Of a stretch of DNA of 64,000 nucleotides, positions 42,060 to 50,736 are shown in pieces. How positions within the stretch are numbered: position 1 is the stretch's first letter; each line of letters opens with the position of its first letter. Under the pieces are notes generated by a model. It ran no database searches and had not been told where the DNA came from. It saw only the letters and a list, made by a program, of their open reading frames with translations. Source of the DNA: RGEC01 sp964475595 (lineage in GTDB: Bacteria; Bacteroidota; Bacteroidia; NS11-12g; UBA955); NCBI GenBank assembly GCA_964475595.1, contig CAYYXG010000002.1, positions 168,251 through 232,250 of the forward strand, read 5' to 3'. The position numbers and the translations under genes are program-made.

Positions 42060-43601
42060 ATGTCAAATGCTCGCCAGATCTTAGCGGCCAAGCGCGCCGA
42101 ATCTCAGCAGGGCGGTGGTGAAAAACGCATCGCTTCCCAGCACGCAAAGGGCAAACTCACTGCCCGTGAACGATTAAACCTGTTGCTCGATGAAGGTAGT
42201 TTTTGCGAAATCGGCGCTTTCGTTACCCACCGCAGCAAGGATTTTGGCATGGAAAATCAGCAGTTTTTGGGTGATGGGGTAGTAACCGGTTACGGCAAAG
42301 TAAACGGCCGTCTGGTTTATGTGTTTTCCCAGGATTTTACCGTTTTTGGAGGTTCACTCTCAGAAACCCATGCAGAAAAAATCTGCAAAATCATGGACAT
42401 GGCCATGGAAAACGGTGCTCCCGTTATCGGTCTCAATGACAGTGGTGGTGCCCGAATTCAGGAGGGTGTAGTGTCTCTGGGCGGCTACGCTGATATTTTT
42501 TATCGCAACGTTATGAGCAGTGGCGTAGTTCCTCAAATCAGCGCCATTATGGGACCCTGTGCCGGCGGGGCGGTATATTCACCGGCCCTTACAGATTTTA
42601 TCATGATGGTGGAAAATACCTCCTACATGTTTGTTACCGGTCCCAATGTGGTGAAAACCGTCACCAACGAGGATGTAAGCAGCGAGCAATTGGGTGGTGC
42701 CTCTGTTCATAGCAGCAAGAGCGGGGTTGCCCATTTCACAGCGGCCAATGAGGTGGAAGCCATACTGCACATTAAGCAGCTGCTGAGTTACATGCCGCAA
42801 AATTGCGAAGAAAAGCCCGCGGCGCAACCTTATCACGCAGGCAACGAAACCCGCGATGGACTTAAGGATATTGTTCCTGAAAATCCCAATCAGCCCTACG
42901 ATATGCGCGAAGTGATTGAGAATATCGTGGATGAAAACAGCTTCTTTGAGGTACATAAGGCCTATGCTGAAAATATCATTGTGGGTTTTGCCCGGCTAGC
43001 CGGGAAAAGCATAGGCATTTTGGCCAATCAGCCCGCCCACCTGGCTGGTGTGCTGGACGTGCACAGCAGCCAGAAAGGAGCCCGCTTTGTGCGTTTTTGT
43101 GATGCTTTCAATATTCCGCTGCTGGTGTTGGAGGATGTACCGGGATTTCTGCCCGGAACCGATCAGGAATGGAACGCCATTATTACCAATGGTGCCAAAT
43201 TACTGTATGCGTTTAGCGAAGCCACAGTCCCCAGAATTACTTTGATTACCCGTAAGGCCTATGGTGGGGCTTACGATGTAATGAACAGCAAACACATTGG
43301 TGCCGATATGAACTTTGCATGGCCTACAGCCGAAATTGCAGTGATGGGAGCTAAAGGGGCCGCTGAAATTATCTTCAAAAAAGAAATTGATGCATCAGAT
43401 GATTCCCAACAGGCACTCAAAGATAAAGAAGCAGAGTATGCAGGCATTTTTGCCAATCCGTATCGTGCCGCCGAACGGGGTTTTATCGATGAGGTTATTT
43501 TCCCTGAAGAAACCCGTCAAAAGCTTATTATGGCGTTTGAAATGCTGGAAAACAAGGTGCGAAATCTGCCGCGTAAAAAACACGGAAATATTCCCTTATG
43601 A
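42060..43601 (+). CDS. pccB: Acyl-CoA (propionyl-CoA) carboxylase beta subunit, carboxyltransferase
   Basis: 513 residues. The two crotonase-like halves are clear: ASQHAKGKLTARERLNLLLD, then GGSLSETHAEKICKIMDMA, LNDSGGARIQEGVVSLGGYA and MGPCAGGAVYSPALTDF in the first; NQPAHLAGVLDVHSSQKGAR, VLEDVPGFLPGTDQEW and ITRKAYGGAYDVM in the second. It transfers carboxyl from biotin to propionyl- or acetyl-CoA. With accB and accC 0.8-3 kb downstream on the same strand, it can form a complete biotin-dependent carboxylase. Its stop overlaps the next ATG by 4 bp. Confidence 0.94.
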   Translation: MSNARQILAAKRAESQQGGGEKRIASQHAKGKLTARERLNLLLDEGSFCEIGAFVTHRSKDFGMENQQFLGDGVVTGYGKVNGRLVYVFSQDFTVFGGSLSETHAEKICKIMDMAMENGAPVIGLNDSGGARIQEGVVSLGGYADIFYRNVMSSGVVPQISAIMGPCAGGAVYSPALTDFIMMVENTSYMFVTGPNVVKTVTNEDVSSEQLGGASVHSSKSGVAHFTAANEVEAILHIKQLLSYMPQNCEEKPAAQPYHAGNETRDGLKDIVPENPNQPYDMREVIENIVDENSFFEVHKAYAENIIVGFARLAGKSIGILANQPAHLAGVLDVHSSQKGARFVRFCDAFNIPLLVLEDVPGFLPGTDQEWNAIITNGAKLLYAFSEATVPRITLITRKAYGGAYDVMNSKHIGADMNFAWPTAEIAVMGAKGAAEIIFKKEIDASDDSQQALKDKEAEYAGIFANPYRAAERGFIDEVIFPEETRQKLIMAFEMLENKVRNLPRKKHGNIPL

Positions 43602-44278
43602 TAAAAAAGTGCATCGGCGCATTACTTTTACTGCCATGGCTGAATAGCATCTTAGCCCAGGATATAGGAAGTTCTGCACTCCCAATGTCTGCTTTCACCA
43701 AAGGCAATACTTACATCAGTGGTGGTTATGGTCTCATCAATGCCAATTTTATTATGGCACGAACACTGGAAAAATCACTGATGAAGGGTTGGGATGATGT
43801 GAACTTTTCCAAGGTCCCTAACATCTATATCAAAGGTGAATACGCCGTTTCAAATCATGTGGGAGTAGGGGTGAATGTGGCTACCGGTGGATTGATTGCC
43901 CATGTAGCCATTGATAGTGTGAATAATCAGAATGTTCGCATAGCCGGAGACCTAACCTACAGAAGCTGGAGCGCCCTGGCCAGAATTAATTACCATGCCC
44001 TGAACTCCGAAAAGTGGGATTTGTATTTGGGTTTGGGTGTTGGTCTTCGGATGAATACAGTGAAAGTTACCTCTAATGACCCCATCACAGACCGGTGGAA
44101 TTTTCCGGTAAATCTGGGTATTTTAGAAAGAAGAATTCCCAATTCTATTTCTTTTCCCAGCATAGGCGCAGATTTAACGATGGGGCTGACTTATCATTTA
44201 TCGCCATCTGTGGCATTGTATAGTGAAGTTGGAATGGCAAAAAGTGCTATGCAGGCCGGTTTTCGGGTGGGATTTTAA
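43598..44278 (+). CDS. Small outer-membrane beta-barrel protein of unknown function
   Basis: 226 residues. A signal peptide (LLLLPWLNSILAQ) is followed by alternating-residue strands (NTYISGGYGLINANF, HVGVGVNVATGGL, WDLYLGLGVGLRMN) and a final strand ending in a Phe (MQAGFRVGF). This is typical of 8-10-strand OmpX/OmpW-like barrels. It sits inside the carboxylase cluster and is coupled to pccB by an ATGA overlap, without an obvious functional link. A hairpin terminator follows. Confidence 0.75.
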   Translation: MIKKCIGALLLLPWLNSILAQDIGSSALPMSAFTKGNTYISGGYGLINANFIMARTLEKSLMKGWDDVNFSKVPNIYIKGEYAVSNHVGVGVNVATGGLIAHVAIDSVNNQNVRIAGDLTYRSWSALARINYHALNSEKWDLYLGLGVGLRMNTVKVTSNDPITDRWNFPVNLGILERRIPNSISFPSIGADLTMGLTYHLSPSVALYSEVGMAKSAMQAGFRVGF

Positions 44279-44295
44279 ATGGTCGGTTTTTCCGA

Positions 44296-44320
44296 TTTTT
44301 CTTGGTTTTTTCAAGAAAAA
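44296..44320. repeat. Perfect hairpin after the outer-membrane protein gene
   Basis: Nine-bp inverted repeat TTTTTCTTG / CAAGAAAAA with a 7-nt T-rich loop, 17 bp after the stop codon. It could stabilise mRNA ends or help termination, but has no T-run after it. Confidence 0.45.
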
Positions 44321-44334
44321 TGCGTATATTTATA

Positions 44335-44374
44335 AAAAAAACACCCTTTTTGGGTCATTTTTAGGTGTTTTTTT
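44335..44374. terminator. Putative intrinsic terminator before accB
   Basis: Eleven-bp stem AAAAAAACACC / GGTGTTTTTTT with an 18-nt loop. The stem is A/T-rich and ends in a T-run. It would separate pccB-OMP from accB-accC. Confidence 0.55.
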
Positions 44375-44412
44375 GATTTTTGCCGTTTCTTTGCCACCAT
44401 AAAATTCTCAAT

Positions 44413-45041
44413 ATGGATTTAAAAGAAATTCAGGCTTTGATCAAATTTGTATCAACCGCCGGTGTAGATGAAGTTGAAATCAATCGCAAAGATTTCAAAC
44501 TGCTNNNNNNNNNNNNNNNNNNNNNNNNNNNNNNNNNNNNNNNNNNNNNNNNNNNNNNNNNNNNNNNNNNNNNNNNNNNNNNNNNNNNNNNNNNNNNNNN
44601 NNNNTATCAACCGCCGGTGTAGATGAAGTTGAAATCAATCGCAAAGATTTCAAACTGCTCATTAAAAAGAATGCTGTTCAGTTAACGTCAGTTGCGCCCG
44701 TTGCCGTGCCTCAAGCCATAGCACAACCGGTGGCTACAGTTACCGCTGCTCCTGCAACACCTGCCTTACCCGAAGCAGCTCCTGCCTCAAAAACAGATAA
44801 CCTCATTACCATTAAATCTCCCATGGTGGGAACTTTCTACCGCTCCTCTAATCCTGATAGTCCTGCATTTGTCAATGTTGGAGATGAGGTAAAGTCAGGC
44901 AAGGTGGTTTGCATCATCGAAGCCATGAAGCTTTTCAATGAGATTGAAAGCGAAGTTAGCGGACGCATCGTGAAAGTATTGGTGGAAAATGCCACTCCGG
45001 TGGAATATGACCAACCCTTATTTTTGGTTGAGCCCGCATAA
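44413..45041 (+). CDS. accB: Biotin carboxyl carrier protein (BCCP), split by an assembly gap
   Basis: The N-terminus (MDLKEIQALIKFVSTAG) and the C-terminal biotinyl domain are in different frames, with 100 N and a repeated 55-bp segment between them. Merging the repeat (44450-44504 equals 44605-44659) removes 155 bp and gives one frame of 157 residues, normal for AccB. It has a Pro/Ala linker (about 40-75) and biotin motif EAMKLFNEIE with biotinyl Lys121 (merged numbering). The start is ATG 44413; a frame from TTG 44380 is not needed. BCCP carries carboxyl from AccC to the transferase. accC follows 22 bp later. Confidence 0.93.
44450..44504 (+). repeat. 55-bp direct repeat, left copy at the gap edge
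   Basis: Identical to 44605-44659. It ends exactly at the first N. Best explained as contig ends that overlap but were not merged. Confidence 0.95.
44505..44604. other. Scaffold gap of exactly 100 N
   Basis: The round length of 100 is a conventional placeholder rather than a measured distance. Because the flanks are the same 55 bp, the true gap length is probably negative: no bases are missing. Confidence 0.95.
44605..44659 (+). repeat. 55-bp direct repeat, right copy at the gap edge
   Basis: Starts at the first base after the N run and repeats 44450-44504 without a mismatch. Confidence 0.95.
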
Positions 45042-45063
45042 CCTTCTGTAAATACAGTTTCTT

Positions 45064-46401
45064 ATGTTTAAAAAAATCTTAATTGCCAATCGTGGCGAAA
45101 TTGCTTTGCGTATTATCCGCACCTGTCGCGAGATGGGCATCAAAACCGTAGCAGTTTACTCCACGGCAGATAAAGAGAGTCTTCACGTGCGCTTTGCCGA
45201 TGAAGCGGTATGTATAGGTCCGCCAGCCAGTAAAGACAGCTACCTGAGTATGCCCCGGATTTTGGCAGCAGCGGAGGTTACCAATGCCGATGCCATACAC
45301 CCCGGTTACGGCTTTCTGAGCGAAAACTCCAAGTTTAGCGCACTTTGTCGTGATCACGGTATCAAATTTATTGGTGCCACCCCTGAGCAGATTGATTCCA
45401 TGGGGGATAAGTCCAATGCCAAAGATACCATGAAAAAGGCCGGGGTTCCAACCATTCCGGGCAGCGATGGATTGTTGGATAGCATTGAAGAAGGGAAAAA
45501 GATTGCCAAAAAAATTGGCTATCCCGTCATCATAAAAGCGACTGCAGGCGGCGGCGGTAGAGGTATGCGGATTATTTGGGCAGAAGATGAGCTTGAGGCT
45601 GCTTGGAATAGCGCAAAACAAGAGGCCGGTGCCGCTTTTGGCAACGATGGCCTCTACATGGAAAAATACATTGAAGAACCCCGCCACATAGAAATTCAGA
45701 TTGCCGGCGACCAATATGGCAAGGTATGCCACCTCAGCGAGCGCGATTGTTCTATTCAACGCCGTCACCAAAAACTCATTGAAGAAACGCCCAGCCCATT
45801 TATGACTGCTGAACTGCGCAAAAAAATGGGTAAAGCCGCCAAGGCAGCTGCCGAAATCATAAAATATGAAGGGGTAGGTACGGTAGAATTTTTGGTAGAC
45901 AAACACCGCAATTTCTATTTCATGGAAATGAATACCCGCATACAGGTGGAACATCCGGTAACCGAAGAGGTTATCAATTATGACTTGGTGAAGGAGCAAA
46001 TCCTGATTGCCGCAGGCGTGCCTATCAGTGGTAAGGATTACGAACCTACCAAATGCGCTATCGAGTGCAGGGTGAATGCGGAAGATATTTACAACAATTT
46101 CCGTCCCAGCCCCGGCACCATTACCTCTATGCATAAACCCGGTGGACACGGCACAAGGGTTGATTCACATATCTATGCAGGGTATAGCATTCCTCCATTC
46201 TACGATAGCATGATTGCCAAGCTGATTGTCTCTGCACAAACCAGGGAAGAAGCCATCGTGAAAATGGAAAGAGCGCTCAACGAATTTGTAATTGAAGGGG
46301 TTAAAACAACCATCCCACTGCATTTACAGATTATGCAAAATGAAGATTTCAGAAAAGGCAATTTCACCACGGCCTTTATGAATACTTTTGAGATTAAGTG
46401 A
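45064..46401 (+). CDS. accC: Biotin carboxylase subunit
   Basis: 445 residues, full length. It starts with KKILIANRGEIALRIIRTCR. The ATP-grasp core has IKATAGGGGRGMRI (glycine-rich loop), YMEKYIEEPRHIEIQIAGD, HLSERDCSIQRRHQKLIEE and the Mg/biotin site MEMNTRIQVEHPVTE. It carboxylates the biotin on AccB using bicarbonate and ATP. Cotranscribed with accB. A large antisense open frame across it is a coding shadow. Confidence 0.97.
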   Translation: MFKKILIANRGEIALRIIRTCREMGIKTVAVYSTADKESLHVRFADEAVCIGPPASKDSYLSMPRILAAAEVTNADAIHPGYGFLSENSKFSALCRDHGIKFIGATPEQIDSMGDKSNAKDTMKKAGVPTIPGSDGLLDSIEEGKKIAKKIGYPVIIKATAGGGGRGMRIIWAEDELEAAWNSAKQEAGAAFGNDGLYMEKYIEEPRHIEIQIAGDQYGKVCHLSERDCSIQRRHQKLIEETPSPFMTAELRKKMGKAAKAAAEIIKYEGVGTVEFLVDKHRNFYFMEMNTRIQVEHPVTEEVINYDLVKEQILIAAGVPISGKDYEPTKCAIECRVNAEDIYNNFRPSPGTITSMHKPGGHGTRVDSHIYAGYSIPPFYDSMIAKLIVSAQTREEAIVKMERALNEFVIEGVKTTIPLHLQIMQNEDFRKGNFTTAFMNTFEIK

Positions 46402-46828
46402 TTACTAGAAGGTATCTCAAAAATAATTTGCCAGTCAATTCCGAGGCTATTTCTGCGAACAAATCGCTTGCAGAATTTCAGGCTGCTGGCCTGAAAGGAG
46501 CCAGCAACAAAGGCCTGCGCGAAAATTCGAAGTCTTGAATCAAACAAGGACATGAATTATTGAATTGACAAAAAGGACTTTTGAGATTAGTTCTATACCG
46601 GTTCAGAAATCACAGGTTTCTAGTGCATAATTACTATACGCATATAGAAATATAATAGCGTTTTTAGTAATCTGTACTTTTTGTGTGCTATATTCACGTT
46701 TATTTGTAAGACTAAAGAATAAAACTATACATGAATTACCATAATAGAATTAAGGGGTAACCCCAGTTTATTTCCATAGTGATTCAGCAGATGTTTATTA
46801 TTCTCTTTATAAAATCTATATCCATCAA
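46402..46828. other. 427-bp spacer without a supported gene
   Basis: The part at about 46440-46540 is richer in G+C and holds a perfect 8-bp inverted repeat TTTCAGGC-N5-GCCTGAAA (46476-46496). The rest is AT-rich. A minus-strand frame (46200-46553) runs from here into accC but shows no family features. This may be the remnant of a repeat or mobile element, or simply long non-coding DNA before the AT-rich FkbM gene. Confidence 0.5.
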
Positions 46829-47680
46829 ATGATTAAAAACTTTCTGAAAGACAAATTCCTCATTGCGAAGATTAGGAATAGGTTCAATCCTGCAGTGCAA
46901 ATCTCTCAGCGTCAACTATTTCATACGTATCAGGATTTATTGAGTCGGGGAAATCTACCCAAATTATCAGATGCGGGTTTTAAAGTATTCTCACAATTCG
47001 AAGAAGACGGCTTGTTATTATTTATATTTTCGGTTTTGGGGATGACGAATAAAACTTTCGTAGAGATAGGATCGGATGATGGGGTAAATAGCAATTCTGC
47101 GAATCTGTATTTTAATTTTGGATGGCACGGTCTTTTTATAGACGGGAATAAAAGTAGCATAAAAAGAGGAGTAAAGTTCTTTGCTAAATATCCTCATTCA
47201 TGGAATTACAAGCCTAAATTTATTTGTGCTAAAGTAACCAGAGAAAATATCAATGAATTGATTGAAAGTGCTGGATATACAGGGGAAATAGGTCTATTAT
47301 CTATTGATATTGATGGGAACGATTACTGGATATGGGACGCAATACATGCAATACAGCCCCAGGTGGTAATTATTGAAACACATATAGAATTTGGGCTTCA
47401 TAACATTGTAGTGCCCTATGATGCCAATTATGCCTATCCGGGCAAACATCCTGATTACCACGGCGCATCACCGGTGGCTATGACAAATCTGGCAAAAAGA
47501 AAAGGGTATAGACTGGTTGGTGCCAATGACCTCGGCTTTAACTTCATATTTGTGAAAAATGGCCTTGCAGAAAAAGAAATACCTGAAGTCACTGTTGAAT
47601 CGGTATTGCAACACCCTTCGGTAAAACAGGCCGGTCAAAAATTCGATACCATTAAAGACTGGGAATATGTTTCCGGATAA
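46829..47680 (+). CDS. FkbM-family SAM-dependent methyltransferase
   Basis: 283 residues. The SAM-binding motif I region is TFVEIGSDDGVNSNSANLYF, with the acidic strand-2 end GLFIDGN and LLSIDIDGNDYWIWDAI further on, as in FkbM-like methyltransferases acting on O-groups of glycans or natural products. The substrate is unknown and no glycan cluster is adjacent. The gene looks more AT-rich than its neighbours, with many TTA, ATA and AAA codons, and is flanked by the longest spacers in this part, so lateral acquisition is possible. No promoter was recognised. Confidence 0.85.
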   Translation: MIKNFLKDKFLIAKIRNRFNPAVQISQRQLFHTYQDLLSRGNLPKLSDAGFKVFSQFEEDGLLLFIFSVLGMTNKTFVEIGSDDGVNSNSANLYFNFGWHGLFIDGNKSSIKRGVKFFAKYPHSWNYKPKFICAKVTRENINELIESAGYTGEIGLLSIDIDGNDYWIWDAIHAIQPQVVIIETHIEFGLHNIVVPYDANYAYPGKHPDYHGASPVAMTNLAKRKGYRLVGANDLGFNFIFVKNGLAEKEIPEVTVESVLQHPSVKQAGQKFDTIKDWEYVSG

Positions 47681-47686
47681 TGGAAG

Positions 47687-47722
47687 CCTTTACCTTCAAA
47701 TTCCAAGGTAATAAAGGTTTTT
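47687..47722. terminator. Putative terminator after the FkbM gene
   Basis: Imperfect stem CCTTTACCTT (47687-47696) with AAGGTAATAAAGG (47705-47717; three-base bulge), followed by five T. It lies between convergent genes. Confidence 0.5.
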
Positions 47723-47819
47723 CCTTCTTATTGAAGGTGAGAAGTGGTGGATTTTAGCCAATAATGAGTGTGCCTTTATCTAATGATTACCGACAATCTA
47801 CAAGTTCGTTTGTTACGAC

Positions 47820-48245
47820 TTATTTAATCACAATTCCGGTGGCGGTGAATTGTACCGAAATCTTGGGTTCGGTGATCTTGGCAGCTTCAGCTTCACTCAA
47901 TCCTTCACGCTGCGTTTCAACGCTTTGAGTGTCGCGGTAAAAACGGCCGCTTGCCACACTTATTTTCCCTGCAACGTCTTTAGGAATGGTGAATTTTTCA
48001 AAACCTACAAATTGCTCTGTGCTTCCGTGTTTCAGTGTATACCAGCAGCCTTCGCCCGTGCACACCTGACTGATTTGTCCTTTGATCACAGCATCGGATT
48101 TTCCACTGTTTTCAAATGCCTTTAAAGCTACATCCACGGTTTCTGCCTTGGTTGTATCGATTTTTTCTCCATAAGTACTTCCCCCTGTTTGGGTGCCACA
48201 GGCAAACATGCACATTGCAATCATGCTGAAAATAGCGGTTTTCAT
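47820..48245 (-). CDS. DUF4920 lipoprotein
   Basis: 141 residues. A lipoprotein signal (MIAMCMFACGTQ) is followed by a beta-rich domain with IKGQISQVCTGEGCWYTLKHG. The C..GC-W pattern and YGEKI before it match the DUF4920 family, small OB-like proteins found in Bacteroidota. No biochemical role is established. It is probably anchored by lipid on the periplasmic side. The downstream gene order (convergent with FkbM) gives no hint of function. Confidence 0.82.
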   Translation of the reverse strand: MKTAIFSMIAMCMFACGTQTGGSTYGEKIDTTKAETVDVALKAFENSGKSDAVIKGQISQVCTGEGCWYTLKHGSTEQFVGFEKFTIPKDVAGKISVASGRFYRDTQSVETQREGLSEAEAAKITEPKISVQFTATGIVIK

Positions 48246-48283
48246 ATGGCAAAGAAACTACGGAATCAGCGCTTAAACAACCA

Positions 48284-49453
48284 CTAAAGTTTGGTGTGCC
48301 CTACACCGGGTATGTATCGGTATAGCAGGTATCGACTACGCTTGTATTCGAACTGGTATAATTCGTTTTTCCACGAATCCCGAATTTCTTTGATGCTCAA
48401 ACCATTTAAAAGTGCTGTCCGTAACTCGGCACTGCCCGCGAGTTTATCGAAAAAAGCAGTAAAGAACTTTTGACGGTCAGGACAGGTTTTCAGTAGCATT
48501 TCATACCATTCAATATACAATTTTCGGCTACCGGCAATGTAGTTTTGGGCAAAGTCAGTGAGTAAAAAACCCCTACACGTATCGCCTAAAAACGGAGGAT
48601 TTGCCGCTTTTCCCGGTATGTTTTGGGGTACAAATACATAAGCGCCGTCTTTTAACCACGGTGCACCAAAGCACTCAAAGGGTTTATCTGTGCCCCTTCC
48701 CATGCTCATCACCGTTCCTTCCATCAGTCCCAGAGTGGGGTAGAGCATAATGCTTTCCTGGGTGGGTAAATTGGGCGATGGCGGAATAGGAAGGGTGTAG
48801 GCCGTGTTATGGTCCCAGTTTTTACAAGTTACCACTGAAAGTTGGCATGTGTCTTCGGTACCCAGCCATTTTTCCCCATTAATCATTCGTGCCAGTTCAC
48901 CCAATGTCATTCCGTGCACCAGGGGAATAGGATGTACTCCCACCATGCTTTCAAATCCGGGTTTCAGCACCGGCCCATCAATATAATGTCCATTGGGGTT
49001 GGGCCGATCTAAAATCAACAAGGGTTTGCCATTTTCGGCGCAGGCCTGCATAACATAATGTAAGGTGGTGAGATAGGTGTAAAATCGAACCCCCACATCC
49101 TGTATATCAAACACCACCATATCAATCCCTTTCAGGTCTTTTTTAGTGGGCTTTACATGTTTCCCATATAGCGATATGATGGGCAGTCTGGTAATGGGAT
49201 CAATGCCTGAATGTACCTTTTCTCCATTGGCGGCCTGACCACGGAAGCCATGTTCAGGTGCAAATACCTTCCTAACCTTAATTTTGGCCGAAAGGAGGGT
49301 GTCTATAAGATGCCGGGAACCAACCACGGATGTTTGGTTCGCAACCACCGCAACACGCTTTTTTTTCAGTAAGGAAAAATATTCTTCGGTGCGTTCAGCG
49401 GCCGGGATAACAGATTGTGAAACGCCCACATTGATTAGCCCGATAAAAACCAT
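48284..49453 (-). CDS. DUF1343 / NamZ-like exo-beta-N-acetylmuramidase (GH171)
   Basis: 389 residues from ATG 49453, which gives a proper signal peptide (MVFIGLINVGVSQS). Conserved parts are VAVVANQTSVV, FAPEHGFRGQAANGEKVHSG, GIDMVVFDIQDVGVRFYTYL, ILDRPNPNGHYIDGPVL and MLYPTLGLMEGTVMSMGRGT. Characterised relatives (NamZ/YbbC) remove terminal MurNAc from peptidoglycan fragments, so a cell-wall recycling role in the periplasm is likely. A frame reaching 49753 overlaps the divergent permease gene and is rejected. Confidence 0.87.
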   Translation of the reverse strand: MVFIGLINVGVSQSVIPAAERTEEYFSLLKKKRVAVVANQTSVVGSRHLIDTLLSAKIKVRKVFAPEHGFRGQAANGEKVHSGIDPITRLPIISLYGKHVKPTKKDLKGIDMVVFDIQDVGVRFYTYLTTLHYVMQACAENGKPLLILDRPNPNGHYIDGPVLKPGFESMVGVHPIPLVHGMTLGELARMINGEKWLGTEDTCQLSVVTCKNWDHNTAYTLPIPPSPNLPTQESIMLYPTLGLMEGTVMSMGRGTDKPFECFGAPWLKDGAYVFVPQNIPGKAANPPFLGDTCRGFLLTDFAQNYIAGSRKLYIEWYEMLLKTCPDRQKFFTAFFDKLAGSAELRTALLNGLSIKEIRDSWKNELYQFEYKRSRYLLYRYIPGVGHTKL

Positions 49454-49477
49454 GACTGCCGTTAACCACTTTCGATG

Positions 49478-49485
49478 TACTTTTG
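49478..49485 (+). promoter_or_regulatory. -7 promoter element (TACTTTTG) of the LolE-like permease
   Basis: Exact TAnnTTTG, 8 nt before ATG 49494, inside the 40-bp spacer to the divergent DUF1343 gene. It supports the short start over an upstream frame beginning at 49284. Confidence 0.6.
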
Positions 49486-49493
49486 AAACATCA

Positions 49494-50726
49494 ATGAATT
49501 GGCCTTTACATCTCGCACGCCGATTATCAGCCTCGGGAAGGGGTTCCTTCTCTAAATCCATTGTTCGTTTGGCGATTGCAGCTGTAGGACTCAGCTCGGC
49601 GGTGATGTTTATTGCGCTTTCCACGGTATCAGGTTTCCAATCCGGTATCAAAAATAAGGTTATTGGAATAAACGGCGACTTAGTCATCGATGATATTTCC
49701 AATACCGAAGGATCTGAGCCTCTGCCTATGGGTGAAAAACTACTGGCATTCACACCCGATATTCAATCTGTGGAAGGGGTTCAGCGGGTTTCAGTTTGTG
49801 CTGTAAGACCCTGCATTGTTAAGGGAGAATCAGAAATTGAGGGTATGGTCGCCAAAGGGGTTTCTCCGGATTATGATTTTTCGTTTCTTAAAAATCAACT
49901 CAAAAGAGGGACGGTGCCCGATTTTACCAAAGATCCAAATACTGTGCTGATTTCTGAACTTACTGCAGGCCGACTAGGACTGGATACGGGCATGTATCTG
50001 CAAGCAATTTTCTTTAAGGAAGACAGCAGCGGAAATCGAAGACCCCGAGCAATCCATCCCAGAATTGTGGGCGTTTTTGCTACGGGTCTGGATGATTATG
50101 ATAAGTCACATTGTATTACATCTATTGGACTCATTCAAAAAGTATTGCCCGGTTCAACAAAATTTACCCAATGGGAGGTGAGGCTGCACAATATGGATAT
50201 GACCAGCCAAACCATAGACAATCTCAGCCGCAAATTACCACCCGGCGTATTCAATATTCAGTCTGCGGCACGTTACAACAGACAGATATTTGACTGGCTG
50301 GCACTGCTTGATACCAACGTAGTGATAATTTTATCTCTGATGTTGCTGGTAGCCGTGATCGGAATGTGTACCACCCTGCTTATTCTCATTACCGAACGCA
50401 CCAATATGATTGGAACGCTCAAGGCACTGGGAGCTGGTGAATCTTCAATACGCAAGGTTTTTCAATACCAGGCCATTTTTATTACCGGTTTTGGATTGCT
50501 AGCTGGTAATCTGATAGGGCTGGGGTTGTGTTATTTACAGTACCGGTATGGTTTCATTACCCTAAATACTGAAACCTATTACGTAAATAAAGTGCTGATT
50601 GAAATCCATCCCATGCACATTGTATGGGTAAACCTAGGTACCATCCTCATCAGTTGGATTGTATTGTACCTGCCGGCAAGGGTTATCGGGCGATTAAGCC
50701 CAATAAAATCCATTAAATTTCAGTAG
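49494..50726 (+). CDS. FtsX/LolE-like ABC transporter permease
   Basis: 410 residues. A first membrane helix (IVRLAIAAVGLSSAVMFIAL) precedes a large periplasmic MacB-PCD-like domain (about 45-270). Three helices form the FtsX domain near the end (VVIILSLMLLVAVIGMCTTL, FITGFGLLAGNLIGLGLCYL, WVNLGTILISWIVLYLPARV) with the loop TERTNMIGTLKALGAGESSI. It matches lipoprotein-releasing LolC/E-type permeases. Its ATPase partner is not adjacent; the FtsE/LolD-like ATPase at 28909 is a distant candidate. Ends 10 bp from the gyrB stop. Confidence 0.87.
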   Translation: MNWPLHLARRLSASGRGSFSKSIVRLAIAAVGLSSAVMFIALSTVSGFQSGIKNKVIGINGDLVIDDISNTEGSEPLPMGEKLLAFTPDIQSVEGVQRVSVCAVRPCIVKGESEIEGMVAKGVSPDYDFSFLKNQLKRGTVPDFTKDPNTVLISELTAGRLGLDTGMYLQAIFFKEDSSGNRRPRAIHPRIVGVFATGLDDYDKSHCITSIGLIQKVLPGSTKFTQWEVRLHNMDMTSQTIDNLSRKLPPGVFNIQSAARYNRQIFDWLALLDTNVVIILSLMLLVAVIGMCTTLLILITERTNMIGTLKALGAGESSIRKVFQYQAIFITGFGLLAGNLIGLGLCYLQYRYGFITLNTETYYVNKVLIEIHPMHIVWVNLGTILISWIVLYLPARVIGRLSPIKSIKFQ

Positions 50727-50736
50727 CTAAATTGGC

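Noticed and set aside
44450..44659. Genuine tandem duplication or frameshifted pseudogene in accB
   Set aside because: The two copies abut a conventional 100-N gap on both sides without a mismatch, and merging them restores a full-length frame; an assembly artefact is simpler.
45079..46149. 356-codon open frame on the minus strand opposite accC
   Set aside because: It lies wholly inside conserved accC codons, has no signal, motif or promoter, and reads as a low-complexity shadow.
46200..46553. 117-codon minus-strand frame running from accC into the spacer
   Set aside because: Most of it is antisense to accC; the rest contains the inverted repeat. No start-site signal or recognisable family.
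49454..49753. 100-residue N-terminal extension of the DUF1343 protein
   Set aside because: It would overlap the divergent permease gene and its promoter, and would bury the signal peptide that begins at ATG 49453.
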